A DNA stretch of 64,000 nucleotides from Tumebacillus algifaecis (GTDB lineage Bacteria > Bacillota > Bacilli > Tumebacillales > Tumebacillaceae): positions 2,037,001-2,101,000 of the forward strand of contig NZ_CP022657.1 of the NCBI RefSeq assembly GCF_002243515.1, written 5' to 3'. A program made the translations under genes and the position numbers. Position 1 is the first letter of the stretch. Every line of letters starts with the position of its first letter. This document shows positions 15,642-24,479 of the stretch, piece after piece. The notes below the pieces were generated by a model, which had not been told where the DNA came from, searched no databases, and saw only the letters and a list, made by a program, of their open reading frames with translations.

Positions 15642-16625
15642 ATGAACGGACGACCTCGAGTTCTCGTCACTCGCGCGCTACCGGAAGCGGGGATGAACAA
15701 GCTCTTTTTGCACTGTGATGTGACCGTCTTCTCCGCAGAACGCCAGCCAACCGCTGAGGAGTTGAAGGCGCTCCTCCCGCAGTATGACGCACTTCTGTGC
15801 ACACTCATGGACAAAATTGACCGCGAACTGCTTCAAACAGCCCGTCCAAAAGTTGTCAGCACCTACGCGGTCGGCTACGACAACATCGACATCGCTGCCG
15901 CTACTGAATTCGGGATTCCGGTCACCAACACGCCGGGTGTGCTCACCAACGCGACCGCAGAGATCGCGTGGGCGCTCTTGATGGCCGTAACTCGGCGCAT
16001 CGTCGAAGCGGATCATTTCGTCCGCCAAGGCAAATGGAGCGGCTGGTCTCCGCTGATGCTGCTTGGCACCGAACTGGCAGGCAAGACGCTCGGCATCATC
16101 GGTTGCGGTCGCATCGGGCTAGCGGTGGCGAAGCGGGCGAAGGCATTTGAGATGAACACGCTCTATTTAAACCGTCGTCGCTTAGAGGAAGCGACCGAAA
16201 ACGAATACGGCCTGACCTACGCCGATCTTGACACGCTGCTCGGTCAGGCAGATTTCGTATCGCTACATGTGCCGTACACGCCCGAAGCGCATCACCTCAT
16301 CAACAGAGATGCGTTGCGAAAGATGAAGCGGTCCGCCTTTTTGATCAATACGGCACGCGGGGCGGTCGTGGACGAAGCGGCCCTTGTCGAAGCACTGCAA
16401 ATGGGGGAGATCGCCGGGGCTGGACTTGACGTTTTTGAAGCAGAGCCGCAAGTACATGCAGGATTGCTCCCTCTACAAAATGTGGTGTTGGCACCACATT
16501 TAGGCAGCGCCACTTGGGAGACCCGCACCAAAATGGCCGAGATCGCTGTGGAAAATACGATCAAGGTGCTCCAAGGTGAACACCCGATCTCACTGGTCAA
16601 CCCAGAAGTCTGGACAACGCGCTAG
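15642..16625 (+). CDS. D-isomer 2-hydroxyacid dehydrogenase (glyoxylate/hydroxypyruvate reductase type)
   Basis: 327 residues from ATG 15642, 4 nt after the stop of the regulator gene, so the two are probably co-transcribed. The NAD(P) motif is GIIGCGRIGLAVAKRA. Catalytic residues follow the family order: Arg in INTARGAVVDEAAL, Glu in AGLDVFEAEP and His in LAPHLGSATWETR. Members reduce glyoxylate or hydroxypyruvate, or oxidise D-glycerate. The upstream open frame (to 15516) overlaps the regulator and is not used. The exact substrate is not decided by sequence. Confidence 0.9.
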   Translation: MNGRPRVLVTRALPEAGMNKLFLHCDVTVFSAERQPTAEELKALLPQYDALLCTLMDKIDRELLQTARPKVVSTYAVGYDNIDIAAATEFGIPVTNTPGVLTNATAEIAWALLMAVTRRIVEADHFVRQGKWSGWSPLMLLGTELAGKTLGIIGCGRIGLAVAKRAKAFEMNTLYLNRRRLEEATENEYGLTYADLDTLLGQADFVSLHVPYTPEAHHLINRDALRKMKRSAFLINTARGAVVDEAALVEALQMGEIAGAGLDVFEAEPQVHAGLLPLQNVVLAPHLGSATWETRTKMAEIAVENTIKVLQGEHPISLVNPEVWTTR

Positions 16626-16668
16626 ACTTTTGCAAAAATACACAAATAACTGAGAGGAGTTGCATACG

Positions 16669-18051
16669 ATGTTTGAAAAGTGGATTGATCAAAACCGCGA
16701 CGACATCATCGCCAAAACACAGGGAGTCTTGCGCATCGATTCGGTGGGTGCCGAATCGACCGCTCCCGATCAGCCGTTTGGCCCAGGATGCGCCGAAGCG
16801 CTGGACTACGCGCTTCAGCTTGGTCAAGAGCTCGGTTTTGCCGTGAAAAATGTAGATGGCTATGCGGGCCATATCGAATGGGGAGACGGGGACGACTATA
16901 TCGCCGTACTCGGTCATCTTGACGTCGTGCCGGTCGGGACTGGCTGGACCTATCCGCCTTTTGGCGCAGAGATCCACGACGGCAAAATTTATGCCCGTGG
17001 CGCAATCGACGACAAAGGGCCGACGATGGCCGCGCTCTTCGCAATGAAAGCGATTCAAGCATCTGGCGTGCAACTCAGCAAAAAGGTCCGCTTGATCATG
17101 GGACTTGATGAAGAATCGAACTGGCGCTGCATGGATCGCTACTTTGAAAAAGAACCGTTTCCGATCGGCGGATTTACTCCAGATGCCGACTTCCCGCTGA
17201 TCTATGCCGAAAAGGGCATCTACTGCTTCAACCTGACCAAGCCGCGTCACAACATCGAAACCGCTTCGGTTGTCGTTCGTGAGCTGTCCGGCGGCAATCG
17301 AGTGAACATGGTGCCAGACAGTTGCCGCATCGTGCTGACCGCAACTGGGGATGCCGAAGCTGTGGCATCGCAGTTGCGGCATACGGCCGAGCAGGAAGGG
17401 GTGAAGTGCCAAGTCGATGTGAACGGTAGCGAGATCACGTTGATCGTGGAAGGGATCTCCGTCCATTCCATGGCACCGCAGCATGGGATCAATGCGATCG
17501 TACAAGCGGGCAAATTGCTCAAAGTGCTGGACACAGCCGACCAAGCGATCTGGGCGTTTCTCTCCGAAGTGGACACAGATGGCGAGCGCATCGGCGTCAA
17601 GATGACCTGCCACGCGACCGGTCCTTTGACCAGCAATCTCGGCCTAGCCAGCGTCGATGAGGAAACGATCACCTTCACGTTTAACCTGCGTTTTCCGGTG
17701 GACAAAACGGAGGATGACTTGATTGCTTTGATCAAACAAAAAACGGGGCCGATCGGTTTTGACGTCACAGACCCGGGCATTGCCAACATGAAACCGCACT
17801 ATGTGCCGCTCGATTCGGAAATCGTGCAAACGCTGCTCAAGGTCTATGAAGAGGAGACCGGTGAGAAACTGGCTCCGCTGACCACAGGCGGAGGCACGTA
17901 TGCAAGGGCGATCCCGAATGCGGTCGCATTTGGTGCACAATTTCCAGGACAGCCAGATGTCGCCCATCAAAAGGATGAGTTCTGGGAGGTAGAACATCTG
18001 CTCAAATGCACCAAAATCTTTGCGAAAGCCATTTACGAACTGGCAAAGTAA
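16669..18051 (+). CDS. pepV: M20-family dipeptidase PepV-like
   Basis: 460 residues. ATG 16669 is 8 nt after GAGAGGAGT; a TTG at 16660 lies within the ribosome binding site and is less likely. It is a metal-dependent M20 peptidase. Zinc ligands appear in order as GHLDVVPVG, YARGAIDDKGP and DEESNWRCMDRYF, and the late His in GGGTYARA...HQKDE. Motif PPFGAEIHDGKIYARG and the length agree with PepV, a cytosolic dipeptidase that opens beta-Ala- or D-Ala-containing and other dipeptides. It follows the hydroxyacid dehydrogenase by about 40 bp and may share its transcript. Confidence 0.92.
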   Translation: MFEKWIDQNRDDIIAKTQGVLRIDSVGAESTAPDQPFGPGCAEALDYALQLGQELGFAVKNVDGYAGHIEWGDGDDYIAVLGHLDVVPVGTGWTYPPFGAEIHDGKIYARGAIDDKGPTMAALFAMKAIQASGVQLSKKVRLIMGLDEESNWRCMDRYFEKEPFPIGGFTPDADFPLIYAEKGIYCFNLTKPRHNIETASVVVRELSGGNRVNMVPDSCRIVLTATGDAEAVASQLRHTAEQEGVKCQVDVNGSEITLIVEGISVHSMAPQHGINAIVQAGKLLKVLDTADQAIWAFLSEVDTDGERIGVKMTCHATGPLTSNLGLASVDEETITFTFNLRFPVDKTEDDLIALIKQKTGPIGFDVTDPGIANMKPHYVPLDSEIVQTLLKVYEEETGEKLAPLTTGGGTYARAIPNAVAFGAQFPGQPDVAHQKDEFWEVEHLLKCTKIFAKAIYELAK

Positions 18052-18149
18052 CCTTGCTTACAGAACGGGTGATCTTGTCGTTGCATAATGATAGGTAAAG
18101 AGGTAGTGTACCATCTTGCACCCAATCTCTCTGCAAAGGAGTGATGAGA

Positions 18150-18758
18150 ATGCGCGTAGAGAAGCTCGGAGACAACAAAGTCCGGATCATGCTCTCTTAT
18201 GACGACCTCGATCAACGCGGCATCGACCGGGAAGAAATTTGGCAAAACGGTCGGAAAGTTCAAGAGCTGTTCTGGGATATGATGGAGAAGGCTTATCTGG
18301 AAACCGGTTTTGAAGTCGCCGGTCCGATCGCAGTGGAAGCGTTCACGATGCCGACCGAAGGCGTTGTGGTCGTGATCACCCAACTGCCGGCACTACCTGT
18401 TCAAGCGGAGCAGGAGCTGGTGGAAGAGGATGACGAGGCGGATGCGGCGATGGACTCACCCGATCCGTTCGGTGCGTTCACCTTCGTGTTCCAAGACTTG
18501 GAAGACGTGATCCGCGTCGCGCACTCGCTCCAAGCGTATGAGGCGGTAGGCGGCACGCTTTACCACTACAAGGAACGCTATCATCTGTTCTTCGATGAAG
18601 AAGAGGTCGGAGAAGACTTGTACGACACGTTCTGGTCGATTTTGCATGAATATGGAGAGTTGTCGCCAACCACGAAGGCGATGCTCGATGAATATGGAAA
18701 GCGGGTCATGGACGGCAATGCTGTGCAAACGATCACGCAGCACTTTCCGCTTCGCTAA
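18150..18758 (+). CDS. mecA: Adaptor protein MecA
   Basis: 202 residues from ATG 18150 (AAAGGA 9 nt upstream; GTG 18141 and ATG 18144 are too close to it). The N-terminal domain RVEKLGDNKVRIMLSYDDLDQRG...REEIW and FWDMM is typical of MecA substrate-recruitment modules. A long acidic linker (QEELVEEDDEADAAMDSPD region, about 93-112) leads to the C-terminal domain that binds ClpC (FVFQDLEDVI..., FFDEEEVGEDLYDTFWSILHEYGE). MecA hands substrates such as ComK to the ClpCP protease. Single gene closed by a terminator. Confidence 0.93.
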   Translation: MRVEKLGDNKVRIMLSYDDLDQRGIDREEIWQNGRKVQELFWDMMEKAYLETGFEVAGPIAVEAFTMPTEGVVVVITQLPALPVQAEQELVEEDDEADAAMDSPDPFGAFTFVFQDLEDVIRVAHSLQAYEAVGGTLYHYKERYHLFFDEEEVGEDLYDTFWSILHEYGELSPTTKAMLDEYGKRVMDGNAVQTITQHFPLR

Positions 18759-18770
18759 ACCAAATACATG

Positions 18771-18806
18771 AAAAGCTCCCGTGCCACTGTGGCCGGGAGC
18801 TTTTTT
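18771..18806. terminator. Bidirectional terminator
   Basis: AAAGCTCCCG...GCC / GGC...CGGGAGCTTT stem between convergent mecA and the DUF441 gene; TTTTTT on the plus side. Confidence 0.9.
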
Positions 18807-18823
18807 CTGATTTATTCATTTGG

Positions 18824-19279
18824 TTACCGAAACATATAATTGTAAAGTTTCAGCAAAATGGCAGCGATCGCCGCGGCCATCAGCGGGCCGACCGGGATGC
18901 CTTTGAGGAAGACGATGCCAAGCACCGTGCCGATGACCAGCCCGATCGTCAACTGAGGGTCCATTTTTAGCATATACAGACCTTGACCGTTCAGATACGT
19001 AGCCAAGATTCCGCCGATGATCGCACAGATCCCGGCTACCGATACAAAAGCGCTCATTAGATCTTTGGTGGACACTTTTCCGTTGACGAGCGGCACCAAG
19101 ACTGAAATCATCAGAAACAGCAGTCCGATTTCCAGCCCTCTGCGCTCGAGCGTTGGAAAAAACCGCTGTAAACTCAGCAGTTTCAAAATGAGTAAAAAGC
19201 TGGCAGCTGTGGCTAAAATACTGGCTCTGCCGACGATGCCAATGATGATCAATACGACCAGAATGATCTCTCCGACCAC
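18824..19279 (-). CDS. DUF441 family integral membrane protein
   Basis: 151 residues from GTG 19279, where AAGGGGCGG gives a ribosome binding site; the open frame reaches a TTG at 19339 but the extra residues are not family-like. Four to five hydrophobic segments start with GEIILVVLIIIGIVGRASI and end with IPVGPLMAAAIAAILLKLY, matching the roughly 150-residue DUF441 (YtwI/YeaL) membrane family, whose function is unknown to me. It lies downstream of phosphosulfolactate synthase on the same strand with 92 bp between. Confidence 0.85.
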   Translation of the reverse strand: MVGEIILVVLIIIGIVGRASILATAASFLLILKLLSLQRFFPTLERRGLEIGLLFLMISVLVPLVNGKVSTKDLMSAFVSVAGICAIIGGILATYLNGQGLYMLKMDPQLTIGLVIGTVLGIVFLKGIPVGPLMAAAIAAILLKLYNYMFR

Positions 19280-19371
19280 GATCGACCGCCCCTTACGTGT
19301 GCAGATTCCTTGACACATGTATATGGACAGGGCGGACAAGGTAGACCAATCGAGCGCATTGCGGAGGTCGC

Positions 19372-20172
19372 TTACAGGGTCAAGCGAAGCGTGTCGCTAC
19401 GCAGACCGACGCGTAGCGCTTCCAAGGCGACGATGTCGCGCGGATTGATATTTCCGAAATTGACGTTCGGGCCAAATGCACCGATCAGTTCTTGCTGTTG
19501 CGATTTGAGCGGTGCTTCCCAGATCAGTTGATCCAGATTTTGCACCTGCGATGTGAGCTCATCAAAATCGTCTTGGCGGATCGAACCGTCCTCTGCAAAG
19601 AAACCGACCGACTTGCCTGATTCACGCCCTTCCAGAATCACTTTGAAGGCACCCGCCTGCAAGTCAGCATCGATCAGTTGCAACTGTGTCTCGACGGGGA
19701 GGTGGAGGCCGTCCTCCTTCTTACCTACTTCGGTGATCACTTTCAACCCCTGATGAGTCGCGTAGCGGATGATCTCTGATCGCTTTTCCGGCGCGAGCGG
19801 GATCGTTCCATCCGACACTTCTACGGTCTGAAATCCGAGGTCGAGACAGCGTTCCAGAAACGGTTGCCACCTGTTTTGCAAAATGGCTGCTTCGAGGAAG
19901 GTTCCGCCAGGGTAGACTTCGATGTGGTGAGTTTGTAAAAAGGAAATTTTGTCACGCAACACGGGCACAGGATACAGTTTCGAAGTGCCAAATCCCAATT
20001 TGACAAAATCGATATAGGGACCGGACAACTCTACCAGATCATAAGTCTCAGTCAGGCCGAGACCTGTATCGATCAACATGGTAAGGCCGCTGGTCGTTCG
20101 CGGTTTGGCGAGACGACCAGGCAGCGGATCACGCAAGATGTCATCCCAAGCACGTTCGAACGATGAACGCAT
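19372..20172 (-). CDS. comA: Phosphosulfolactate synthase (ComA/YitD family)
   Basis: 266 residues from ATG 20172, with AAAGGAG 9 nt upstream. ComA adds sulfite to phosphoenolpyruvate to give (R)-phosphosulfolactate. Family signatures seen are KPRTTSGLTMLIDTGLGL at the N-terminus, DFVKLGFGTS, EVYPGGTFLEAA, GFQTVEVSDGTI and FKVILEGRESG. In methanogens this starts coenzyme M synthesis; in Bacillus the YitD homologue is linked to sulfolactate, which accumulates in spores. Given the many spore genes here, a sulfolactate role is the likelier inference. No ComB phosphatase gene is adjacent. The symbol follows the archaeal enzyme, not competence ComA. Confidence 0.9.
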   Translation of the reverse strand: MRSSFERAWDDILRDPLPGRLAKPRTTSGLTMLIDTGLGLTETYDLVELSGPYIDFVKLGFGTSKLYPVPVLRDKISFLQTHHIEVYPGGTFLEAAILQNRWQPFLERCLDLGFQTVEVSDGTIPLAPEKRSEIIRYATHQGLKVITEVGKKEDGLHLPVETQLQLIDADLQAGAFKVILEGRESGKSVGFFAEDGSIRQDDFDELTSQVQNLDQLIWEAPLKSQQQELIGAFGPNVNFGNINPRDIVALEALRVGLRSDTLRLTL

Positions 20173-20349
20173 ACCTTCCGGCTCCTTTCTCTTTCCCGAG
20201 GGTAACCAGCGGGTAGTAGGCTCTAGCATCGTATGAAAAAGGATTGCTGATGGTGAAGGGTGTACAATCCTCGAAAACAAGGGATGTAAGGGGAGCGCGA
20301 TACGGCCAGCAAACACAAGTCCTAGTACGAGCTGAAACTGCAAGAAAAA

Positions 20350-20379
20350 GGGAGCCGATGTTGACGGCTCCCATCAAAT
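20350..20379 (-). terminator. Minus-strand terminator
   Basis: Reading the minus strand, GGGAGCCG / CGGCTCCC with a short loop is followed by TTTTTC. It lies downstream of the minus-strand MFS gene and its first terminator. Confidence 0.75.
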
Positions 20380-20443
20380 GCATCTCGTCTTCGCCTGAGA
20401 ACGTCTCCTCTGTCCGCTAGCAACAGTCGAAACGTGATGCTGG

Positions 20444-20506
20444 AAAGCTCAAAGCTCAAAGCTCAAAGCTCAAAGCTCAAAGCTCAAAGCTCAAAGCTCA
20501 AAGCTC
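20444..20506. repeat. Nine perfect tandem copies of AAAGCTC
   Basis: A 63-bp heptanucleotide array with no variant unit sits in non-coding DNA between two minus-strand terminators. Perfect identity implies recent expansion by slippage. Confidence 0.97.
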
Positions 20507-20510
20507 AACG

Positions 20511-20545
20511 AAAGCGCGGGCGTGTGATTACGCCCGCGCTTTTCT
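20511..20545. terminator. Terminator overlapping the 3' end of the MFS gene
   Basis: GCGCGGGCG / CGCCCGCGC stem. The minus-strand reading gives a TTTC tail and the stem includes the last codons and stop of the transporter gene. Confidence 0.75.
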
Positions 20546-21811
20546 TCGCGTCAGAAGCTTTTGTTGTTGGGCAATCTGTTCATACCGTTCGGGATTGCTA
20601 CCGCCACCCTCTGTACCGACCTGGATCAGGAAGAAAGCCATCACCGCACAGACACCAGCCAAAGCGGCCATGATCGAAAACATGATCTTCGGAGTGTCCA
20701 TCAAAGCGCCGAAGATCGGGGGGCCCGCCGCGACGCCGAGGAAACGCACGCTGCCATAAAGCGCTGTGACCGCCCCGCGCTCCGCTTTCTGTACGGCGGA
20801 GGTGATCATCGTGTTCAGGCAGGGCAGGACCAGTCCGGTGCCGATCCCGGAGACGACGAGCAGGCCGAGCGACACATACGGGTTGTTGAAAAAGGCGGCG
20901 ATCGCCAGCGGAACGCCGATCAGCGCCAGTCCGGATACGATCAAAATCTTCATCAACCGCATGTTCTTTTTGATCTTCGCGCCCGTCACCAGTGAGGTCG
21001 TGCACATCGCCAGCAGTGGAATGGACAGGATCAGGCCGCGCATCAGGTCGGCAACCTTGTATTTTTCTTCGAGGATCTGCGAGATATAAAAGAGGACGCC
21101 AAATAGGATAAAAAGTGCGATCGAACCTGCCAAATAGGCGGTGAGCAGCCATTTACCTTGCGCCTTGAATGTTTTTTTCAAAGCGCCGATATACTCTTTT
21201 GGCGATTGTTTCGAGCCGCTTTTCTTTGGTTCTTTGACGAAAAAATAGACCAGTGCGGCCGAAAGGATACAGATGATGGGAAACGCGAAAAATGCGGCGT
21301 ACCAGAACAAGAGTGCAATCAAAGAGCCGATGATCGGTGACAGCACTTTGCCTAATCCGTTCGAAGCTTCGATGATGCCAAGCGCCTTGGCGCGCGAAGC
21401 ACCGCTCCAGAGATCTCCAGCCAGCGCCATCGCGATCGAAGCTGTCCCCGCCGCCCCGAGACCTTGCAAGACGCGTCCAGCCATGATCACTGCATAAGGT
21501 TGGTCCATCAGCCAGGCAGCCACTCCGGCGACAACGCCTCCTGCTCCATACAGGAGCAAGGCCGGAATGATGACAACTTTTCTTGTGTAACGGTCGGAGA
21601 GAAAGCCGGCCAGCGGGATGATCACCCCAGCTGGGACAGAGAACAGCGTGATGACCAAGGAAGCTTGGAATTTGGATATGCCGATCTCCTCTTGCATCTG
21701 AGGGAGGATTGGGATCAGCATCGAGTTGCCAAGCACCATGATCAGCGGTACGGTTGCCAACGCGAACAAGGGAAGGAAATGAATCGCTTTTTTCGGTTTC
21801 GTCGCGGCCAT
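20528..21811 (-). CDS. MFS transporter (DHA1-like multidrug/metabolite exporter)
   Basis: 427 residues from ATG 21811, preceded by AAAGGACTGACACC; the frame is open to 21913 but without a ribosome binding site. About 12 membrane helices are visible. The DHA1 motif A appears as GFLSDRYTRKVVIIP and motif C-like AGRVLQGLGAAGTAS follows. Near the middle is a basic linker KEPKKSGSKQSPKEYIGALK, typical between the two six-helix halves. It is likely a proton antiporter of a drug or metabolite. It is divergent from the S-box metI operon but shares no obvious regulation with it. Confidence 0.9.
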   Translation of the reverse strand: MAATKPKKAIHFLPLFALATVPLIMVLGNSMLIPILPQMQEEIGISKFQASLVITLFSVPAGVIIPLAGFLSDRYTRKVVIIPALLLYGAGGVVAGVAAWLMDQPYAVIMAGRVLQGLGAAGTASIAMALAGDLWSGASRAKALGIIEASNGLGKVLSPIIGSLIALLFWYAAFFAFPIICILSAALVYFFVKEPKKSGSKQSPKEYIGALKKTFKAQGKWLLTAYLAGSIALFILFGVLFYISQILEEKYKVADLMRGLILSIPLLAMCTTSLVTGAKIKKNMRLMKILIVSGLALIGVPLAIAAFFNNPYVSLGLLVVSGIGTGLVLPCLNTMITSAVQKAERGAVTALYGSVRFLGVAAGPPIFGALMDTPKIMFSIMAALAGVCAVMAFFLIQVGTEGGGSNPERYEQIAQQQKLLTRRKARA

Positions 21812-21896
21812 GGTGTCAGTCCTTTCTCCCAAAAAGCAGGTTGCATCAGGTCTAGTGTGTCGTGCGCAAGTGCGCAGTATGACTGACAAAATATAC

Positions 21897-21926
21897 TTGA
21901 CAGCCGAGCACAACTGAGGCTACATT
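21897..21926 (+). promoter_or_regulatory. Promoter of the metI-metC operon
   Basis: TTGACA (21897-21902) and TACATT (21921-21926), 18-bp spacer, just upstream of the SAM riboswitch. Confidence 0.75.
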
Positions 21927-21952
21927 TAGTATCAAACAACAACAGCAAATAG

Positions 21953-22123
21953 TTCTCTTATCAAGAGTAGGCGGAGGGACTGGCCCGACGATGCCACGGC
22001 AACCGACACGATATTTCGTGCACGGTGCCAATTCCAACAGGTTGTTTATGCAACCTGAAAGATGAGAGAAAGCGCTCTTTGTAGCTATCAAAGACCTTTC
22101 TCAATTCTGAGAGAGGTCTTTTT
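21953..22123 (+). promoter_or_regulatory. SAM-I riboswitch (S-box) with terminator
   Basis: The aptamer runs from CTCTTATCAAGAGTAGG through GGAGGGACTGGCCCGACGA, GCCACGGCAACC, CACGGTGCCAATTCC to GATGAGAG, which closes the P1 helix with the 5' end (21953-21962 with 22061-22070). The expression platform has AAAGACCTTTCTC / GAGAGAGGTCTTTTT, a terminator at 22090-22123. When SAM binds, the terminator forms and the methionine/cysteine genes downstream are switched off. Confidence 0.97.
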
Positions 22124-22142
22124 GCTTGAGGAGGAAATCAGA

Positions 22143-23300
22143 TTGCATCCAGATACTTGTTTGGCTCAAATTGGCAACAATAAAGCAGAAAAAACCGGCG
22201 CGATTTCGTCGCCGATCTATCTTTCGACCACGTATCGTCATCCGCGGCTTGGCGAGAGCACAGGATTTGATTACACGCGGACGAAAAATCCGACTAGGCA
22301 GACGCTGGAAGACGCGATCGCACAGCTGGAAGGCGGGGTACAGGGATTTGCGTACAGTTCGGGAATGGCGGCGATCGCCGGAGTGCTCGGGTTGTTTGGG
22401 CAAGGAGATCATCTGCTGGTCTCTCATGATCTATACGGAGGCACTTACCGCCTGCTGGAGCAGATTTTGCCGCGTCAGGGCATCACGACGACGTTTGTCG
22501 ATACAGGTGACTGGCAGAAGGTTGAAGCTGCGGTGCAGGAGAACACCAAAGCGATTTTTCTTGAAACGCCGACCAATCCGACGATGCGAATCAGCGATTT
22601 GCAGGCGATCATCGGCGTGGCCCAAAGAAACGGGTTGCTGACCATCGTAGACAATACGTTTATGACGCCCTATCTGCAACGACCGCTGACACTGGGAGCC
22701 GATGTGGTCGTACATAGCGCGACGAAATACCTCGGCGGGCACAATGATGTGCTTTCTGGGCTGGCGGTGGCGCGCGAGCAAGAGTTGGCGGACCGCATCT
22801 ACTTTTTGCAAAATTCGATTGGAGCGACACTGGGCCCGCAAGACGCATGGCTGTTGATGCGGGGGATGAAGACGTTGGCGCTGCGCATGGATCGACATCA
22901 GGAAAATGCGATGGTGCTCGCCAAATGGCTGACCGGGCACCCTTGCGTCAAGCAGGTGTATTTCCCTGGATTGGAAAACCACCCTGGACGCGACGTACAC
23001 ATCGGGCAGGCGGATGGCTATGGTGGGATGTTGTCTTTTGAGGTGGTGCGTGAGGAGCTGGTCGAGCCGCTGTTGCGCCATTTGAACCTGATCGCCTTTG
23101 CCGAATCGCTCGGCGGGGTCGAGTCGCTGATCACCTACCCGGCGCGACAGACGCATTTTGATGTGCCGGAAGCGGTTCGCAATGAATTGGGTGTGACAAG
23201 TTCTTTGCTCCGTTTGTCCGTGGGGATTGAACATTACGAGGATTTGATCGAAGATATGGCGCAGGCGTTCGCCGCGTCGGAACGTGAATTGGCTGAATAG
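22143..23300 (+). CDS. metI: Cystathionine gamma-synthase / O-acetylhomoserine-type enzyme (MetI)
   Basis: 385 residues from TTG 22143, with GAGGAGGAAA upstream; earlier codons lie inside the riboswitch. It belongs to the Cys/Met metabolism PLP family: PLP lysine in VVHSATKYLGGH, phosphate-binding YSSGMAAIAG and LETPTNPTMRI. In bacilli MetI joins an activated homoserine ester with cysteine to give cystathionine. S-box control and the adjacent beta-lyase support that step. It cannot be separated from gamma-lyase by sequence alone. The next gene starts 18 bp after its stop. Confidence 0.92.
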   Translation: MHPDTCLAQIGNNKAEKTGAISSPIYLSTTYRHPRLGESTGFDYTRTKNPTRQTLEDAIAQLEGGVQGFAYSSGMAAIAGVLGLFGQGDHLLVSHDLYGGTYRLLEQILPRQGITTTFVDTGDWQKVEAAVQENTKAIFLETPTNPTMRISDLQAIIGVAQRNGLLTIVDNTFMTPYLQRPLTLGADVVVHSATKYLGGHNDVLSGLAVAREQELADRIYFLQNSIGATLGPQDAWLLMRGMKTLALRMDRHQENAMVLAKWLTGHPCVKQVYFPGLENHPGRDVHIGQADGYGGMLSFEVVREELVEPLLRHLNLIAFAESLGGVESLITYPARQTHFDVPEAVRNELGVTSSLLRLSVGIEHYEDLIEDMAQAFAASERELAE

Positions 23301-23318
23301 GAAGGGAGTTTGGCTTAG

Positions 23319-24479
23319 ATGAGCGAGGAGAAAAAACTGACATTTGCGACACAGCTTTTGCATACGGGAAATGAGATCGACCAGACGACTGGAGCATCGG
23401 CCATACCGATCTATCAGGTCTCGACGTTTCATCAAGAGGACCCTGACAATCCACCGCAGTATGAATATGCCCGTTCCGGCAATCCGACGCGGAACGCGCT
23501 GGAACGGACGATCGCCGAGCTGGAAGGCGGGACGCGAGGGTTTGCCTTTGCATCGGGGATGGCGGCGATCTCCACGGCGCTGTTGCTGTTCTCGGCAGGT
23601 GATCATCTGATCGCGACGGACGACATCTACGGCGGTACATTTCGAGTGCTGACCACCGTGCTGAACCGTTTGGGGATCGAGACAACATTTGTCGATGTGA
23701 CCGATTTGGAAAACATTCGTGTCGCGATCCGTCCCAATACGAAAGGGATACTGTTAGAAACGCCATCCAACCCGCTTTTGAAGATCACCGATCTGGCAGG
23801 AGCGGCTGCGATCGCGAAAGAGCACGGACTGCTGACCATTGTGGATAACACCTTCCAGACCCCGTATCTGCAGCGCCCACTCGACGTGGGGATCGACGTG
23901 GTCGTACACAGCGCAACGAAGTTTCTCGGCGGTCACTCCGATCTGGTCGCCGGGCTTGCAGTGACCAAAGACCGCGTGCTGGGGCATCGCCTAGCCCAGT
24001 TGCAAAATTCGTTTGGAGCGGTGCTCGGCCCGCAGGACTGCTTCCTGCTGCAGCGAGGGATCAAGACGTTGAAAGTGCGCATGGACGCCTCCTGTGACGG
24101 GGCTGAGCGTATCGCGCACTGGCTTGCAGAGCGCGAAGAGATCAGCGCGGTGTTTTATCCCGGATTGTCCACTCATCAAGGACATGAAGTGCACCGGAAG
24201 CAATCGACTCGATCTGGCGCGGTACTTTCGTTCGATACTGGCAGCGCCGAGCGTGCCAAGCTGTTGATGCAACAGGTCAAAATCCCGTTGGTCGCCGTAT
24301 CTCTTGGTGGTGTGGAAAGTATCCTCTCCTACCCGGCCTCGATGTCGCATTCGGGCATGCCGAAAGAGGAGCGCCACAAGCGCGGGATTACAGACGGCCT
24401 GCTCCGTCTATCGGTCGGCTTGGAAGATCCAGATGATCTGATCGCCGATCTGGAGCGGGCGTTGCTTCAACTGAGCTAA
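23319..24479 (+). CDS. metC: Cystathionine beta-lyase (MetC-like)
   Basis: 386 residues from ATG 23319; AAGGGAGTTTGGC is upstream. It is a paralogue of the preceding protein with the same fold: PLP lysine in VVHSATKFLGGHS, FASGMAAIS, LETPSNPLLKI. In the B. subtilis metI-metC pair this second enzyme cleaves cystathionine to homocysteine, pyruvate and ammonia. Sharing the S-box leader with metI makes this assignment natural, although a gamma-lyase activity is possible on sequence alone. Confidence 0.9.
   Translation: MSEEKKLTFATQLLHTGNEIDQTTGASAIPIYQVSTFHQEDPDNPPQYEYARSGNPTRNALERTIAELEGGTRGFAFASGMAAISTALLLFSAGDHLIATDDIYGGTFRVLTTVLNRLGIETTFVDVTDLENIRVAIRPNTKGILLETPSNPLLKITDLAGAAAIAKEHGLLTIVDNTFQTPYLQRPLDVGIDVVVHSATKFLGGHSDLVAGLAVTKDRVLGHRLAQLQNSFGAVLGPQDCFLLQRGIKTLKVRMDASCDGAERIAHWLAEREEISAVFYPGLSTHQGHEVHRKQSTRSGAVLSFDTGSAERAKLLMQQVKIPLVAVSLGGVESILSYPASMSHSGMPKEERHKRGITDGLLRLSVGLEDPDDLIADLERALLQLS

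Noticed and set aside
20444-20506. Tandem array considered as CRISPR or a replication iteron set
   Set aside because: The 7-bp units abut without spacers and no replication gene is near; treated as a simple tandem repeat.
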